Assembly: GCF_001570425.1 (NCBI RefSeq)
Contig: NZ_BCSX01000051.1
Location: forward strand, 1-64,000
DNA: 64,000 bases
Direction: 5' to 3'
Source of the DNA: Mycolicibacterium brisbanense
Lineage (GTDB): Bacteria; Actinomycetota; Actinomycetes; Mycobacteriales; Mycobacteriaceae
The position numbers and the translations under genes were made by a program. The notes below the pieces were generated by a model. The model was not told where the DNA came from and ran no database searches. It worked only from the letters and a program-made list of their open reading frames with translations. Below, piece after piece: positions 16,531 through 25,424 of this stretch (positions are counted from its first letter, which is position 1; each line of letters starts with the position of its first letter).

Positions 16531-16995
16531 ATGGGTGAACCGGACGAACAACCTCTGGATGGGATCGACCGGATCCTGGTTCGTGAGCTCGTGGCCGACG
16601 GCCGGGCCACGCTGGCGCATCTGGCCTCGGTCGCCGGGCTGTCGGTGTCGGCGGTGCAGGCACGGGTGCGGCGGCTGGAGGCCCGCGGTGTGGTGACCGG
16701 GTATTCGGTGCGGCTGAACCACGAGGCGCTGGGCAACATGCTGTCGGCGTTCGTGGCCATCACTCCTCTCGATCCCTCTCAACCCGATGATGCGCCCGCC
16801 CGCTTGGAGAGCATCCCCGAAATCGAATCGTGCCACTCGGTCGCTGGTGAGGAGAGCTACATCCTGCAGGTGCGGGTCGCATCAGCGCGGGCGCTGGAGG
16901 ACCTGTTGCAGCGGATCAGGACAGCGGCCAATGTACGCACCCGGAGTACCGTAATCCTGCAGACATTTTACACCGGAAGAAACTACATTCCGTAA
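16531..16995 (+). CDS. lrpA: Lrp/AsnC-family regulator LrpA
   Basis: A 154-aa feast/famine regulator: N-terminal winged HTH (about 10-60, LDGIDRILVRELVADGRATLAHLASVAGLS) and a C-terminal RAM ligand-binding domain with the HSVAGEESYILQVRV strand. The start is the ATG at 16531. In M. tuberculosis this gene controls lat and is tied to starvation and persistence; here it lies 53 bp before the lat ATG and is divergent from pcd, consistent with control of both. Confidence 0.9.
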   Translation: MGEPDEQPLDGIDRILVRELVADGRATLAHLASVAGLSVSAVQARVRRLEARGVVTGYSVRLNHEALGNMLSAFVAITPLDPSQPDDAPARLESIPEIESCHSVAGEESYILQVRVASARALEDLLQRIRTAANVRTRSTVILQTFYTGRNYIP

Positions 16996-17048
16996 CTATT
17001 CCTGCTGTCAACCCGCCCAGGCGTAAAAATCGCGCTAAAGTGGGCGCC

Positions 17049-18413
17049 ATGACTGCTGTGCTGACATCTATCACGCCCGGCCGTGTGCGCGAAGTGCTCG
17101 CTCGCAGCATCCTGACCGACGGCTACGACTTCGTGCTGGACCTCGACCGGTCGGTCGGTTCGTATCTGGTGGACGCCACCACCGGTGAGCGCTACCTCGA
17201 CATGTTCACGTTCTTCGCGTCGTCGGCGCTGGGGATGAACCATCCGGCCCTGGCCGACGACGCGACGTTCCACGCCGAGTTGTTGCAGGCAGCGTTGAAC
17301 AAGCCGAGCAACTCCGACATCTACAGCGTCCCGATGGCACGCTTCGTCGACACGTTCCGCCGAGTTCTCGGCGACCCTGCCTTACCACACCTGTTCTTCG
17401 TCGACGGCGGCGCACTGGCCGTCGAAAACGCACTCAAGGTCGCGTTCGACTGGAAGAGCAGGCACAACGAGGCGCGCGGTATCGATCCGGCATTGGGCGG
17501 CAAGGTGTTACACCTGCGCGGAGCTTTTCACGGGCGCAGTGGTTACACGTTGTCGCTGACCAACACCGATCCCAACAAGGTGGCCCGCTTCCCGAAGTTC
17601 GACTGGCCGCGCATCGACGCGCCCTACCTCGGGCCGGGCGCAGACATGGACGAGGTGGAAGCCGAATCGTTGCGTCAGGCCAGGGCGGCGTTCGAGACGG
17701 CTCCACACGACATCGCGTGCTTCCTGGCCGAGCCGATCCAAGGGGAGGGCGGCGACCGGCATTTCCGGCCGCAATTCTTCGCCGCGATGCGAGATCTGTG
17801 CGACGAGTTCGACGCCCTGCTGATATTCGACGAGGTGCAGACGGGGTGCGGCATCACCGGAACCGCTTGGGCTTACCAGCAATTGGGAGTGACGCCCGAC
17901 GTCGTGGCGTTCGGTAAGAAGACGCAGGTGTGTGGGGTCATGGCGGGCGGCCGCGCACGCGAGGAGCGAATTGAGGACGGCGCACGCGAGGAGCGAGCCA
18001 AGACACGTGTCGACGAGGTGGCCGACAACGTGTTCGCCGTCAGTTCGCGGATCAACTCCACGTGGGGCGGCAACCTGGCGGACATGGTCCGCTCGCGGCG
18101 CATCCTTGAGGTCATCGAGACCGACGGCCTGCTGGACCACGCCGCGTCGACAGGCCGGTATCTGCTCGGCCGGTTGCATGAGCTGGCACATGATTTCCCG
18201 GAGATCGTGCTCGATCCCCGCGGGCGCGGGCTGATGTGTGCGTTCAGCCTCCCGACACCCGCCGATCGGGATGCGCTGATCGCTCGACTGTGGGATCGGC
18301 ACATCATCATGCTGCCGAGTGGTAGCCACAGTGTGCGGTTCCGGCCCGCATTGACAGTGTCACTCAGCGAAATCGACGCTGCTGTGGACGCGGTGCACGC
18401 GGCGATCCGTTAG
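17049..18413 (+). CDS. lat: L-lysine epsilon-aminotransferase, with an in-frame insertion near the active site
   Basis: PLP-dependent class-III aminotransferase that moves the epsilon-amino group of lysine to 2-oxoglutarate. The 454-aa protein keeps IFDEVQTG and the Schiff-base lysine in AFGKKTQVCG (about 290-291). Relative to my recollection of M. tuberculosis Lat, which reads MAG-R-RVDEVADN, about 18 residues are inserted at 301-318 (GRAREERIE plus DGAREERAK), only 10 residues after the lysine. The insert is encoded by two 27-bp units at 17953-18006. It is highly charged and probably a surface loop; whether activity survives is unknown. I prefer the ATG at 17049 to the GTG at 17040. Confidence 0.9.
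   Translation: MTAVLTSITPGRVREVLARSILTDGYDFVLDLDRSVGSYLVDATTGERYLDMFTFFASSALGMNHPALADDATFHAELLQAALNKPSNSDIYSVPMARFVDTFRRVLGDPALPHLFFVDGGALAVENALKVAFDWKSRHNEARGIDPALGGKVLHLRGAFHGRSGYTLSLTNTDPNKVARFPKFDWPRIDAPYLGPGADMDEVEAESLRQARAAFETAPHDIACFLAEPIQGEGGDRHFRPQFFAAMRDLCDEFDALLIFDEVQTGCGITGTAWAYQQLGVTPDVVAFGKKTQVCGVMAGGRAREERIEDGAREERAKTRVDEVADNVFAVSSRINSTWGGNLADMVRSRRILEVIETDGLLDHAASTGRYLLGRLHELAHDFPEIVLDPRGRGLMCAFSLPTPADRDALIARLWDRHIIMLPSGSHSVRFRPALTVSLSEIDAAVDAVHAAIR
17953..18006 (+). repeat. Two 27-bp tandem units inside lat
   Basis: The 17-bp string GCGCACGCGAGGAGCGA occurs at 17953-17969 and again at 17980-17996, exactly 27 bp apart and in frame. The remaining 10 bp of each unit are diverged. 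Together they encode the extra charged segment of Lat. Confidence 0.75.
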
Positions 18414-18669
18414 CGGCTGCGTCGATCGGGACCACGGGTTAGCCGGAGCAGATTCTTTCAAGTAATCGCTCGAGGTCGACGGTATCGTTTACCGGGACAG
18501 TGACTGGCTGCACAAGGCTGGCTGGCATCCCAAATACCGGGTGCTCTGCGCGATCAGCTGAATCCGAGGACTCCCCAACCCTGATAGAACGAGGTGGGCC
18601 CAAACGGCTGAGATCCGCTATGCCAGCTACGACGGATAGGTCATGGTTGCCGGCCAGTCGCTCCGGGCG

Positions 18670-19842
18670 TCAATGTGAAACCTGAGCCCGTACGTAACTC
18701 GCGTACTCGGGCCCGAACACGAGCAGTGCGCGTGCAGCCTCGGCGGGCACCGTGAGATCCAAGCCCGTGTGATCACGAAATGCATTGAGACGATTGATGA
18801 TCGTATTTCTGTGGCAAAACAGGCGCTCACCGGTCTGCTTAATTGAACCCGTCCGAATGTACTCAAATACGGTATCGAGGTCGCCAACCAACTGACGATT
18901 GGAGCGGCGGAGCGCCTGCAGGCTTGGGAGCGCATCTCGGAGCTGATATTCGGCGATGCCCGGCCACACCTCCGATTCCACGGCTAGCCGGCTACGTTCG
19001 TCTCCAGCGAACCGGGTAATGGTGCGGGCCAATTCGATTGCTGCGGGCACCGCGGCGAGCGTGTGGATATCGCCGACATACCCACCGCGGACTCCCGTCA
19101 GTTGGTCGAGCCAGTTTGACCCGACTGCTTGCTCGCGCACGAATACGGTCACGTCGTCGTAATCCCAACTGACAGTGCGCCCACGCTGTTCGGCGCACTG
19201 TGTGAGCCGGCGGGCAGCAGCCGCATCGGCGGAGACCAGGGCGGCAACTTCGAACACACTGTTGAAGCGGACTCCCAGCACTGCCGCCACCTCTCGCCCG
19301 ACCCTGTCCACCTCAGGTCCTGCGTTCAGCAACCGTGAAAACGCCCGCCACGCCTCGGCGCGTGAGTCCTGCGCAAGAGCGGTCTCCTCTGCAAGAAAGG
19401 CGGCTTGGATGTCGCTGGCGTACCACTCAACTGCGGCGAAAAGTTCGTCGATATGCAGGACAAGGACCTCTGGCGATTGTTGGCCAGCACGGAGCATGCC
19501 CGCCCACAGCACGCGGAAGTCAAGCCGCACGGCTTCGAGCAAATGCTCGCGGGCAACGCCCTGGCGGGCCCGGCGCACTCCGACTCGAACGGGAAGATCG
19601 GACAGGTCTGATGGCAACGGAAGGCCTGCGAGCTGGCGGATGAGTAAGTCCATCGTATCGCCGGCGGTTCGGCGCAGGTCATCCTCTGACACGTGATAAC
19701 CCGAGTAAAAGCCGGAACCGGATAGCTTTTCGATGAAATCGTCCACGAGTGCGGACCGGTCGGCGGCAAGCCGTTCCACGATGTCATCCCATGCCCCGAC
19801 GTCGGTCTCGGCTCCGCTCACAGGGATACCGTAAGTCGCCAT
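18670..19842 (-). CDS. PucR/CdaR-type transcriptional regulator
   Basis: A 390-aa regulator with a long N-terminal sensory region and the C-terminal PucR helix-turn-helix (about 325-385: EYIRTGSIKQTGERLFCHRNTIINRLNAF ... LTVPAEAARALLVFG). PucR-family proteins often activate purine, ureide or amino-acid catabolism. It is divergent, with a 190-bp gap, from a transporter/amidohydrolase/nitrilase operon, its probable target. Its 3' end faces lat across 256 bp in which I see no intact gene. Confidence 0.87.
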   Translation of the reverse strand: MATYGIPVSGAETDVGAWDDIVERLAADRSALVDDFIEKLSGSGFYSGYHVSEDDLRRTAGDTMDLLIRQLAGLPLPSDLSDLPVRVGVRRARQGVAREHLLEAVRLDFRVLWAGMLRAGQQSPEVLVLHIDELFAAVEWYASDIQAAFLAEETALAQDSRAEAWRAFSRLLNAGPEVDRVGREVAAVLGVRFNSVFEVAALVSADAAAARRLTQCAEQRGRTVSWDYDDVTVFVREQAVGSNWLDQLTGVRGGYVGDIHTLAAVPAAIELARTITRFAGDERSRLAVESEVWPGIAEYQLRDALPSLQALRRSNRQLVGDLDTVFEYIRTGSIKQTGERLFCHRNTIINRLNAFRDHTGLDLTVPAEAARALLVFGPEYASYVRAQVSH

Positions 19843-20032
19843 TGGAAGGCAGGTTGAGGCTTGTGCGAAATCACCTGAATTTGCCCCAACGGTAGCCTAC
19901 AGCGGCGAACATACCGCGCCCGGATGGGCGTTTGCACATCGCGCGACAGATTCCGTGTGCTGATGCCTATTGTTTCGCCGCGAACACGGTCCGACAATTT
20001 GCTTCCTGATGTTAGTTCGAAGGAGAACGACT

Positions 20033-20257
20033 GTGAACGTGCGCAATTCGTCGAGAACGAGGTCGCGATGGTGGCAAACGGCGATACTCGTCTTTGACTT
20101 CCTAGTGCTACTTGCGCCGCCGTTGCACTGGTACTTCGGCAATGGGAAAGCCGTTACCGCAGTGGGATACTTCTTGGTCGCCAACCTCGTGGTTGTTGCG
20201 TCGCTGTTCGTGATGTACCGGCTGGTGCTGTCCGCTGGTGGCGAGGCCGACTCGTGA
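20033..20257 (+). CDS. Small membrane subunit preceding the symporter (DUF3311-like)
   Basis: A 74-aa protein with two hydrophobic helices (about 13-33 and 42-64) and a basic N-terminus. The GTG at 20033 follows AAGGAGA at good spacing; the earlier in-frame ATG at 19970 has no such site. It overlaps the symporter start by 4 bp (GTGA). Small two-helix proteins of the DUF3311 type are commonly coupled to sodium:solute symporters, and I infer the same here. Confidence 0.75.
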   Translation: MNVRNSSRTRSRWWQTAILVFDFLVLLAPPLHWYFGNGKAVTAVGYFLVANLVVVASLFVMYRLVLSAGGEADS

Positions 20258-21798
20258 GCATGCTCGTCGGGTACGGAGCAGTCGCGGCATTTTTTGCCGT
20301 GGTTGTGATCGCCATGGAGAAGAGTCGTCATGACGGCACCACCTTGAGTGACTATGCGACCGGCGGTCGATCGTTCAGTGCATGGTTTGGCACCATGTCG
20401 TTTCTCAACACTTGGTTGGCCGGTTCGGTGTTCACCGCATTCGCCGGAGCATGCGCGGGCAGCGGTGTGGTCGGTCTGTACGCCATCTCCTACGGCCTGC
20501 TCGCAGTCGTGTTGATGTTCTTTCTCGGCAAGCCGGTGAATCGCTGGGGCGAGGTGCACGACCTTCGCACGCAGGCGGATCTGCTGGGCCTCCGGTACAA
20601 CTCCGGCGCCGTGCGGATCATCGCAGCGTGCATCGGCACCGCAGCATCGATCCCGTGGATTGTTCTCGGCATGCAGTCGCTGTCGCTGGTCTTCTCCAAG
20701 CTGTCGTTCGGACGGGTCGACGCCTACGTCGCCCTATTCATTGGTGTGGCATTCATTGCGCTGCGGCAGGTCTGGACCGTCCGGTTCGGGACGTACGGGT
20801 TAGTCGTCAGCGATATGGTTCAGGGCCTCGTCGCATATGGCGTAGGGTTCCTGGCGATTCTCGGGATGCTCATGTGGCTTTTCCAGAACGACCACGGATT
20901 CGATTCTGTTGCACCGCAATTGCTGACCTTGCCCGGGCCGGGCAGCGAGCTCGGCCCCCTATATCTGTTCTCGATAATTGCCACGGGCGCGACCGGCGCA
21001 TGGTGCTGGCCGGACATCTTCGTTCGGCTATTCAGCGTCAAGAGCCCGCGAGAGGTGCAGAAGTCGGCGCTGCAGGCCGCCCCCATCATGTTCCTGTTCT
21101 CCGCGGCCCTGTACACGATGGCGTTGCTTGCATCGAGTGTCCCCGGAGTATCTGATGCCCCAGACCATGTCTGGTTCACCATGGCCAGCGTGGTTGGAGG
21201 CGTCGGGTTGGTGTCGATCGCGGGTGTCTGCGTGGTCGCAGCGACGATGGGTAACGCGGGAGCCAACCTGCAGGCTGTCGGAACGCAAATAGTCAACGAC
21301 GTCATCGATGTCGTGCAGGGCCGTCGCGACGACAGAGCGCGTAGCGCAAAGGTTGCCGTCGCTGTCGTGACCCTGGCATCTGCGGTCGCGGCAATCGCGA
21401 CGGCCAAGATGACGTCAGGTCTGCTGAACGTGGCTTTGGTCTCGTATACAGCGATATGCCAGCTTGCGCCGACGATCTTGCTCGGCATTTTCTGGCGCCG
21501 GGGTACAGCATCCGCAGCTAGTGCCTCGATGCTGACGGGCATTGTCGTCGGAGCGGCTTTTGAGATCGCATACCCGATGTCCATTCCGTGGCTCGGCGGT
21601 CTCACCGCAGGGGTCGCTGGCCTGGTGGTCAATCTGGTTGTCTACGTGGGTGGGTCGCTGCTTTATCCGGCCGGTGCCGCAGAGCGCGGCCGTGTCGATG
21701 CGCTGTTCGACAGCCTCGACGCGACTGAAAGTACCGCGACCGTTTCGCATCTGGTGAGCGATGCCCATCCCTCTGCAAGGCGAAGGAGCCTCCTGTGA
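20254..21798 (+). CDS. Sodium:solute symporter family transporter
   Basis: A 514-aa SSS-family permease with about 13 transmembrane segments. Family features include the YATGGRSFSAWFGTMSFLNTWLAGSVF region in helices 1-2, the WGEVHDLRTQADLLGLRYNS loop and GAWCWPDIFVRLFSVKSPREVQKSA. It overlaps the small membrane gene upstream and the amidohydrolase downstream by 4 bp each, so uptake and hydrolysis are coupled. The substrate is probably a nitrogenous compound handled by the two downstream hydrolases. Confidence 0.9.
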   Translation: MSMLVGYGAVAAFFAVVVIAMEKSRHDGTTLSDYATGGRSFSAWFGTMSFLNTWLAGSVFTAFAGACAGSGVVGLYAISYGLLAVVLMFFLGKPVNRWGEVHDLRTQADLLGLRYNSGAVRIIAACIGTAASIPWIVLGMQSLSLVFSKLSFGRVDAYVALFIGVAFIALRQVWTVRFGTYGLVVSDMVQGLVAYGVGFLAILGMLMWLFQNDHGFDSVAPQLLTLPGPGSELGPLYLFSIIATGATGAWCWPDIFVRLFSVKSPREVQKSALQAAPIMFLFSAALYTMALLASSVPGVSDAPDHVWFTMASVVGGVGLVSIAGVCVVAATMGNAGANLQAVGTQIVNDVIDVVQGRRDDRARSAKVAVAVVTLASAVAAIATAKMTSGLLNVALVSYTAICQLAPTILLGIFWRRGTASAASASMLTGIVVGAAFEIAYPMSIPWLGGLTAGVAGLVVNLVVYVGGSLLYPAGAAERGRVDALFDSLDATESTATVSHLVSDAHPSARRRSLL

Positions 21799-23084
21799 CC
21801 ACTTCCAGCGATCGCGCCGCCCAGTCGGCCAGTTTCCTGAAGGACTGGCGCACCCTCTGCACCATTGGTGAGACACCGGATGGAGGGGTCGACCGGCAGG
21901 CCGCCTCCGCCGCCGATGGGCAATCCCGCGCCTGGTTCAGCGCCTTGGCCGGCCAATATGGTTTTCGCATCGAACTCGATAAGATCGGCAATCTGTTCGC
22001 ACTCGCCGAGTGGACTCCGGGCGCGCCGTATGTGGTCGTCGGTTCACACCTGGACAGTCAACCGACTGCCGGCAAGTACGACGGTGCATACGGCGTGGCC
22101 GCGGGCCTGCATGCCGCTAAACGCATCAACGATGAAGTTCAAAGTGGCGCTCCCGCACCACAATACAACCTAGCCGTCGTGGACTGGTTCAATGAGGAAG
22201 GTAGCCGTTTCGTACCCTCGATGATGGGCAGCTCGGTCTACACCGGCAAGCTTGCGCTGGAAACGGCGCTCGACGCCCGCGACACCAACGGGATCACCGT
22301 CCGGGAGGCGCTAGACCGCATCGGTCAGCGCGGAACGGGCGATGGGCCAAAAGCTGTGGCTGCAGCGGAGATTCACATTCAGCAGGGACGATCCATGGAG
22401 GAGTCGGGAATTACGATAGGTCTGGTACACGCTTGCTGGGCGGCGGCGAAGTACACAGTGACGGTGCATGGAGAACAGGCCCACAGCGGAGGCACCATCA
22501 TCGCTGATCGGCGCGATGCACTGCTGGGCGCCTCGCATTTGGTGGTGTTTCTGCGTGAGCTCGCGAATTCATATCAAGGTGGCGCCCTGCGTACCTCGGT
22601 GGGTCAGCTCGATGTATACCCCAACTCGCCGGTCGTGGTGCCGAGCCGCGTCGAACTCCTGATGGATCTGCGAAGCGCCGACAACGCTGTGCTGGACGAC
22701 GCCCGGAAACGACTGTGGTCCGAGATCGCCGACATCGAGAAGCGGGCCAGCGTGACCATCGAGGTAAACGAATCGCACAAGTGGGGCCTCTTGCCCTACC
22801 ATCCAGCCGGCGTCGAGCTTGCCGGCGAATGCGCTGACGCGCTCGGCTTGACTCACGATAAGGTCCTCACGGTGGCAGGACATGACTCCATCAACCTGAA
22901 GGATCAGGTGCCCACTGTGATGTTGTTCGTGCCCAGCGTCGACGGCATTTCGCACAATGAGCAGGAGTACACCACCGACGAGGACATCTGTGCGGGCACC
23001 GACGTGTTGACTGCCGTAGTGCGCCGCCTCTGCGACGGTGAGCTGGATGGCGCAACGGTCGACGCTTCGGGCTATGCCCAATGA
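21795..23084 (+). CDS. M20-family Zn-dependent amidohydrolase (N-carbamoyl-amino-acid hydrolase/allantoate amidohydrolase type)
   Basis: A 429-aa dinuclear zinc hydrolase that cleaves carbamoyl or ureido C-N bonds. Metal and catalytic residues are in place: GSHLDSQ, KYDGAYGV, FNEEGSRF (general base plus Zn ligand), the HIxQG histidine and SHNEQEYT near the C-terminus. The usual HIEQG is HIQQG here, a Glu-to-Gln change beside the ligand. Coupling by 4-bp overlaps to a transporter and a nitrilase-family enzyme suggests use of an N-carbamoyl amino acid, ureide or pyrimidine breakdown product. Confidence 0.88.
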   Translation: MTTSSDRAAQSASFLKDWRTLCTIGETPDGGVDRQAASAADGQSRAWFSALAGQYGFRIELDKIGNLFALAEWTPGAPYVVVGSHLDSQPTAGKYDGAYGVAAGLHAAKRINDEVQSGAPAPQYNLAVVDWFNEEGSRFVPSMMGSSVYTGKLALETALDARDTNGITVREALDRIGQRGTGDGPKAVAAAEIHIQQGRSMEESGITIGLVHACWAAAKYTVTVHGEQAHSGGTIIADRRDALLGASHLVVFLRELANSYQGGALRTSVGQLDVYPNSPVVVPSRVELLMDLRSADNAVLDDARKRLWSEIADIEKRASVTIEVNESHKWGLLPYHPAGVELAGECADALGLTHDKVLTVAGHDSINLKDQVPTVMLFVPSVDGISHNEQEYTTDEDICAGTDVLTAVVRRLCDGELDGATVDASGYAQ

Positions 23085-23911
23085 CACGTGGCGGTGTTGG
23101 ATCGTGCCGGTCCACACTCAATGTCGCTGTGTTGCAAGCGACGAGTCCGGTCGATCACGACGTCGACAACTTGACATATCTGTCGTCGCAGGTCGCCGCC
23201 GCACGCGACCTCGGCGCGCAGCTGTTGGTGACACCGGAGTTGTTTATCGCGAGCTATAACCCACCCGCCGTCCGTGACCGAGACGGCGCCGAACACCGGG
23301 AACAGATCGCAGCAATGGCCGATGAGTATGGGATCGGCATCGTGGCATCCACCGTGGAGCATGCTGGGACTGACCGCCACATCAGTGCGTCGTTGTTCGG
23401 CGTCGACGGCACAGAGATCACCCGCTACCGAAAGGTACATCTGTTCGGCGAGGCGGAGCGAGCGGCGTTCACCCCGGGTACGACGGCCCCGGAGATCGTG
23501 GAGTTCCTTGGGGTCCGCGTAGCTCTGGGAATCTGCTTCGATGTCGAATTTCCTGAGTTCGTGCGGGCAGCAGCGGTGGCGGGGGCCGAACTGCTGTGCA
23601 TCCCGACGGCGGTACCGCTACGCGCGGCAGAAGGTTATGGCGCCAATCCATTCGACGCCCGTCTGGTCCCCGCGATGGTGGTTCCGACCCGGGCATTGGA
23701 GAGCCAACTCTTCATCGCCTACGCCAACCACGCCGGGCCGCAGTTTGCCGGCTTGAGTACGGTTGCCGATCCCTACGGCCGACGGCTGGCGATCGCGGAC
23801 GGCGACAATTGCGACCTCATCGTCGCCGAAGTGTCCATGGCGACCCTCGACCAGGCTCGGCGCGATACCGACTACCTCGGCAGCGCGAGCATCACCGGGC
23901 GCCTCGGGTAG
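23081..23911 (+). CDS. Carbon-nitrogen hydrolase (nitrilase superfamily)
   Basis: A 276-aa amidase-fold enzyme with the Glu-Lys-Cys triad at Glu53 (TPELF), Lys118 (YRKVHLF) and Cys152 (GICFDVEFPE). It probably hydrolyses an amide or N-carbamoyl amine to acid plus ammonia; the exact branch is not decidable by eye. The ATG overlaps the amidohydrolase stop by 4 bp. It is the last gene of the PucR-linked operon. Confidence 0.88.
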   Translation: MTRGGVGSCRSTLNVAVLQATSPVDHDVDNLTYLSSQVAAARDLGAQLLVTPELFIASYNPPAVRDRDGAEHREQIAAMADEYGIGIVASTVEHAGTDRHISASLFGVDGTEITRYRKVHLFGEAERAAFTPGTTAPEIVEFLGVRVALGICFDVEFPEFVRAAAVAGAELLCIPTAVPLRAAEGYGANPFDARLVPAMVVPTRALESQLFIAYANHAGPQFAGLSTVADPYGRRLAIADGDNCDLIVAEVSMATLDQARRDTDYLGSASITGRLG

Positions 23912-24052
23912 GCGTCTTGCTACCGCGTCGTCCAGCGGCCGCGCGTCGAACGCGCATATGAGCACGAGAATGCGGCCTCTGTCGGCGCCGACCAGCCGCG
24001 ACGCAGGTTCGACAACCGTTGTGGATCTGGCGGGATTGCTGTCACGGCCGCC

Positions 24053-24604
24053 CTATTGCACGGTGGCCCGGCGGATCACCGATTTCAGTCGGGGAAGGTC
24101 GGCGCCGCCGACCAGTTCGCAGCCGTGCAGCTCGGCCAGTTTGCGTGCGGCCGGGGTGAATTCGTGATTGGTGACCACCATCGTCCTGGCGCAGTCCTGC
24201 ATCGGGGCGCCCGCGACCACCTCCTGAACAGCGCCCGCGCCGACCGGGCGGGACTGCCGTTTGCATTGAACGGCAAGCCGATTGGGCCGGCGCCCGACGA
24301 TGAGATCCACCCCCCAGTCTCCGCTGAGAGGGGTCATGATGACCGGGACACCGCAGGATCGGGCGACACGGGCCACGTAGTCCTCGAACTCCAGTCCGCT
24401 CATCTCGCCGGTCGTGTTCTCACGTTTGCCCGGAGTGCTCGCACCTGCCACGACGGCGATCACGAAGCGAGGCGCGACAGCGAGTGCGAGCGGCAGGGCC
24501 ACTCCTGCCCCGACGCTCACGCCCGGGCCGAGGCCGTACAGGTGGAGCGCGGCGGCGCACGCCACCCCTGCCGCCAGATAGAGCTTGAACCTCAGCCGCC
24601 TCAC
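24053..24604 (-). CDS. Membrane-anchored Mrr-like restriction endonuclease-fold protein
   Basis: A 183-aa protein. Two hydrophobic helices near the N-terminus (about 8-24 and 26-48) precede a PD-(D/E)xK nuclease domain: GLEFEDYVARVARSCG, then GDWGVDLIV and LAVQCKRQ, giving the D...QxK catalytic signature, and VGAGAVQEVVAG. The start is the GTG at 24602-24604; the open frame reaches 24844 but would overlap the divergent PAS-ANTAR gene. It may be a defence or DNA-quality factor at the membrane; the target is unknown. Confidence 0.75.
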   Translation of the reverse strand: MRRLRFKLYLAAGVACAAALHLYGLGPGVSVGAGVALPLALAVAPRFVIAVVAGASTPGKRENTTGEMSGLEFEDYVARVARSCGVPVIMTPLSGDWGVDLIVGRRPNRLAVQCKRQSRPVGAGAVQEVVAGAPMQDCARTMVVTNHEFTPAARKLAELHGCELVGGADLPRLKSVIRRATVQ

Positions 24605-24643
24605 GCACCGAACGCTAGCTGCGGACACCGACAGATCGACGCC

Positions 24644-24668
24644 GTTCAGGTCGGCCGGTGAACGGGTA
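24644..24668 (+). promoter_or_regulatory. SigF-like promoter of the PAS-ANTAR gene
   Basis: GTTC (24644-24647), 16-nt spacer, GGGTA (24664-24668): one mismatch from GTTT-N16-GGGTA. It ends 10 bp before the ATG. Confidence 0.45.
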
Positions 24669-24678
24669 ATTTCGTCAT

Positions 24679-25365
24679 ATGACGGATGATGCGGATCCGG
24701 TTGGCGTCGAGTCGCCCCTCGAGCACGCGCTGGCGGGCGGCGAACCGCAGCGTGTCGGCTGGTTCCGCTTCTATTTCGCCGACGAACGCTGGGAGTGGTC
24801 TCCGCAGGTCGAGCGGATGCACGGATACTCACCTGGTACGGCACAGCCCACGACCGAGCTCGTGCTGTCGCACAAGCATCCCGAGGACTACGGGCAGGTT
24901 GCTGCGACGCTCGACCAGATCCGCCGGACCGGTGGCGCGTTCAGCACGAGACACCGGATCCTCGATACCGACGGCAATGTCCACTACGTCGTGGTGGTGG
25001 GAGATCAAATGTTCGACGACGACGGCTCCGTCGTCGGCACCCACGGCTTCTACGTCGACGTCACCAAGTCGTTCGCGGCGGCGCAGGAACGGCTGGTCAC
25101 GGCCACGGTGGCCGAGCTTGCCGAAGCCCGCGGCGCCATCGAACAGGCCAAGGGCATGTTGATGGTGTTGTACCGGATCGACGCCGATGCCGCCTTCGAG
25201 CTGCTGAAATGGCGATCACAGGAGACCAACACCAAGCTGCGCGTGTTGGCCGAACAGATCGCGCACGATTTTCTCCATTTGGACTACAGCGAGACGTTCC
25301 CCAACCGCATCGTCTTCGACCGGTTGCTGCTCACCGCGCACCTGCGGGTGAATCGAGAGGTTTAG
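24679..25365 (+). CDS. PAS-ANTAR RNA-binding antiterminator-type regulator
   Basis: A 228-aa protein with an N-terminal PAS domain (about 20-125, FADERWEWSPQVERMHGYSPG ... GTHGFYVDVTK) and a C-terminal ANTAR domain (about 138-195, AELAEARGAIEQAKGMLMVLY and AFELLKWRSQ). ANTAR domains bind paired hexanucleotide-loop hairpins in RNA and prevent termination. PAS-ANTAR pairs are common stress or light/redox sensors in mycobacteria. A near-SigF promoter precedes it. Confidence 0.88.
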   Translation: MTDDADPVGVESPLEHALAGGEPQRVGWFRFYFADERWEWSPQVERMHGYSPGTAQPTTELVLSHKHPEDYGQVAATLDQIRRTGGAFSTRHRILDTDGNVHYVVVVGDQMFDDDGSVVGTHGFYVDVTKSFAAAQERLVTATVAELAEARGAIEQAKGMLMVLYRIDADAAFELLKWRSQETNTKLRVLAEQIAHDFLHLDYSETFPNRIVFDRLLLTAHLRVNREV

Positions 25366-25424
25366 CCCGGCGCGTTACGGGGAAGTCGCTTCGGCGACAT
25401 GCGCGCGGACATCCGGGAGGCGAT

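Noticed and set aside
18414..18669. Possible coding remnant between lat and the PucR gene
   Set aside because: Short stretches translate plausibly (for example around 18478-18560) but there is no start, ribosome site or family match, and stops interrupt it.
24605..24844. N-terminal extension of the Mrr-like nuclease
   Set aside because: Arg/Pro-rich, non-homologous, and overlapping the start and promoter of the divergent PAS-ANTAR gene.
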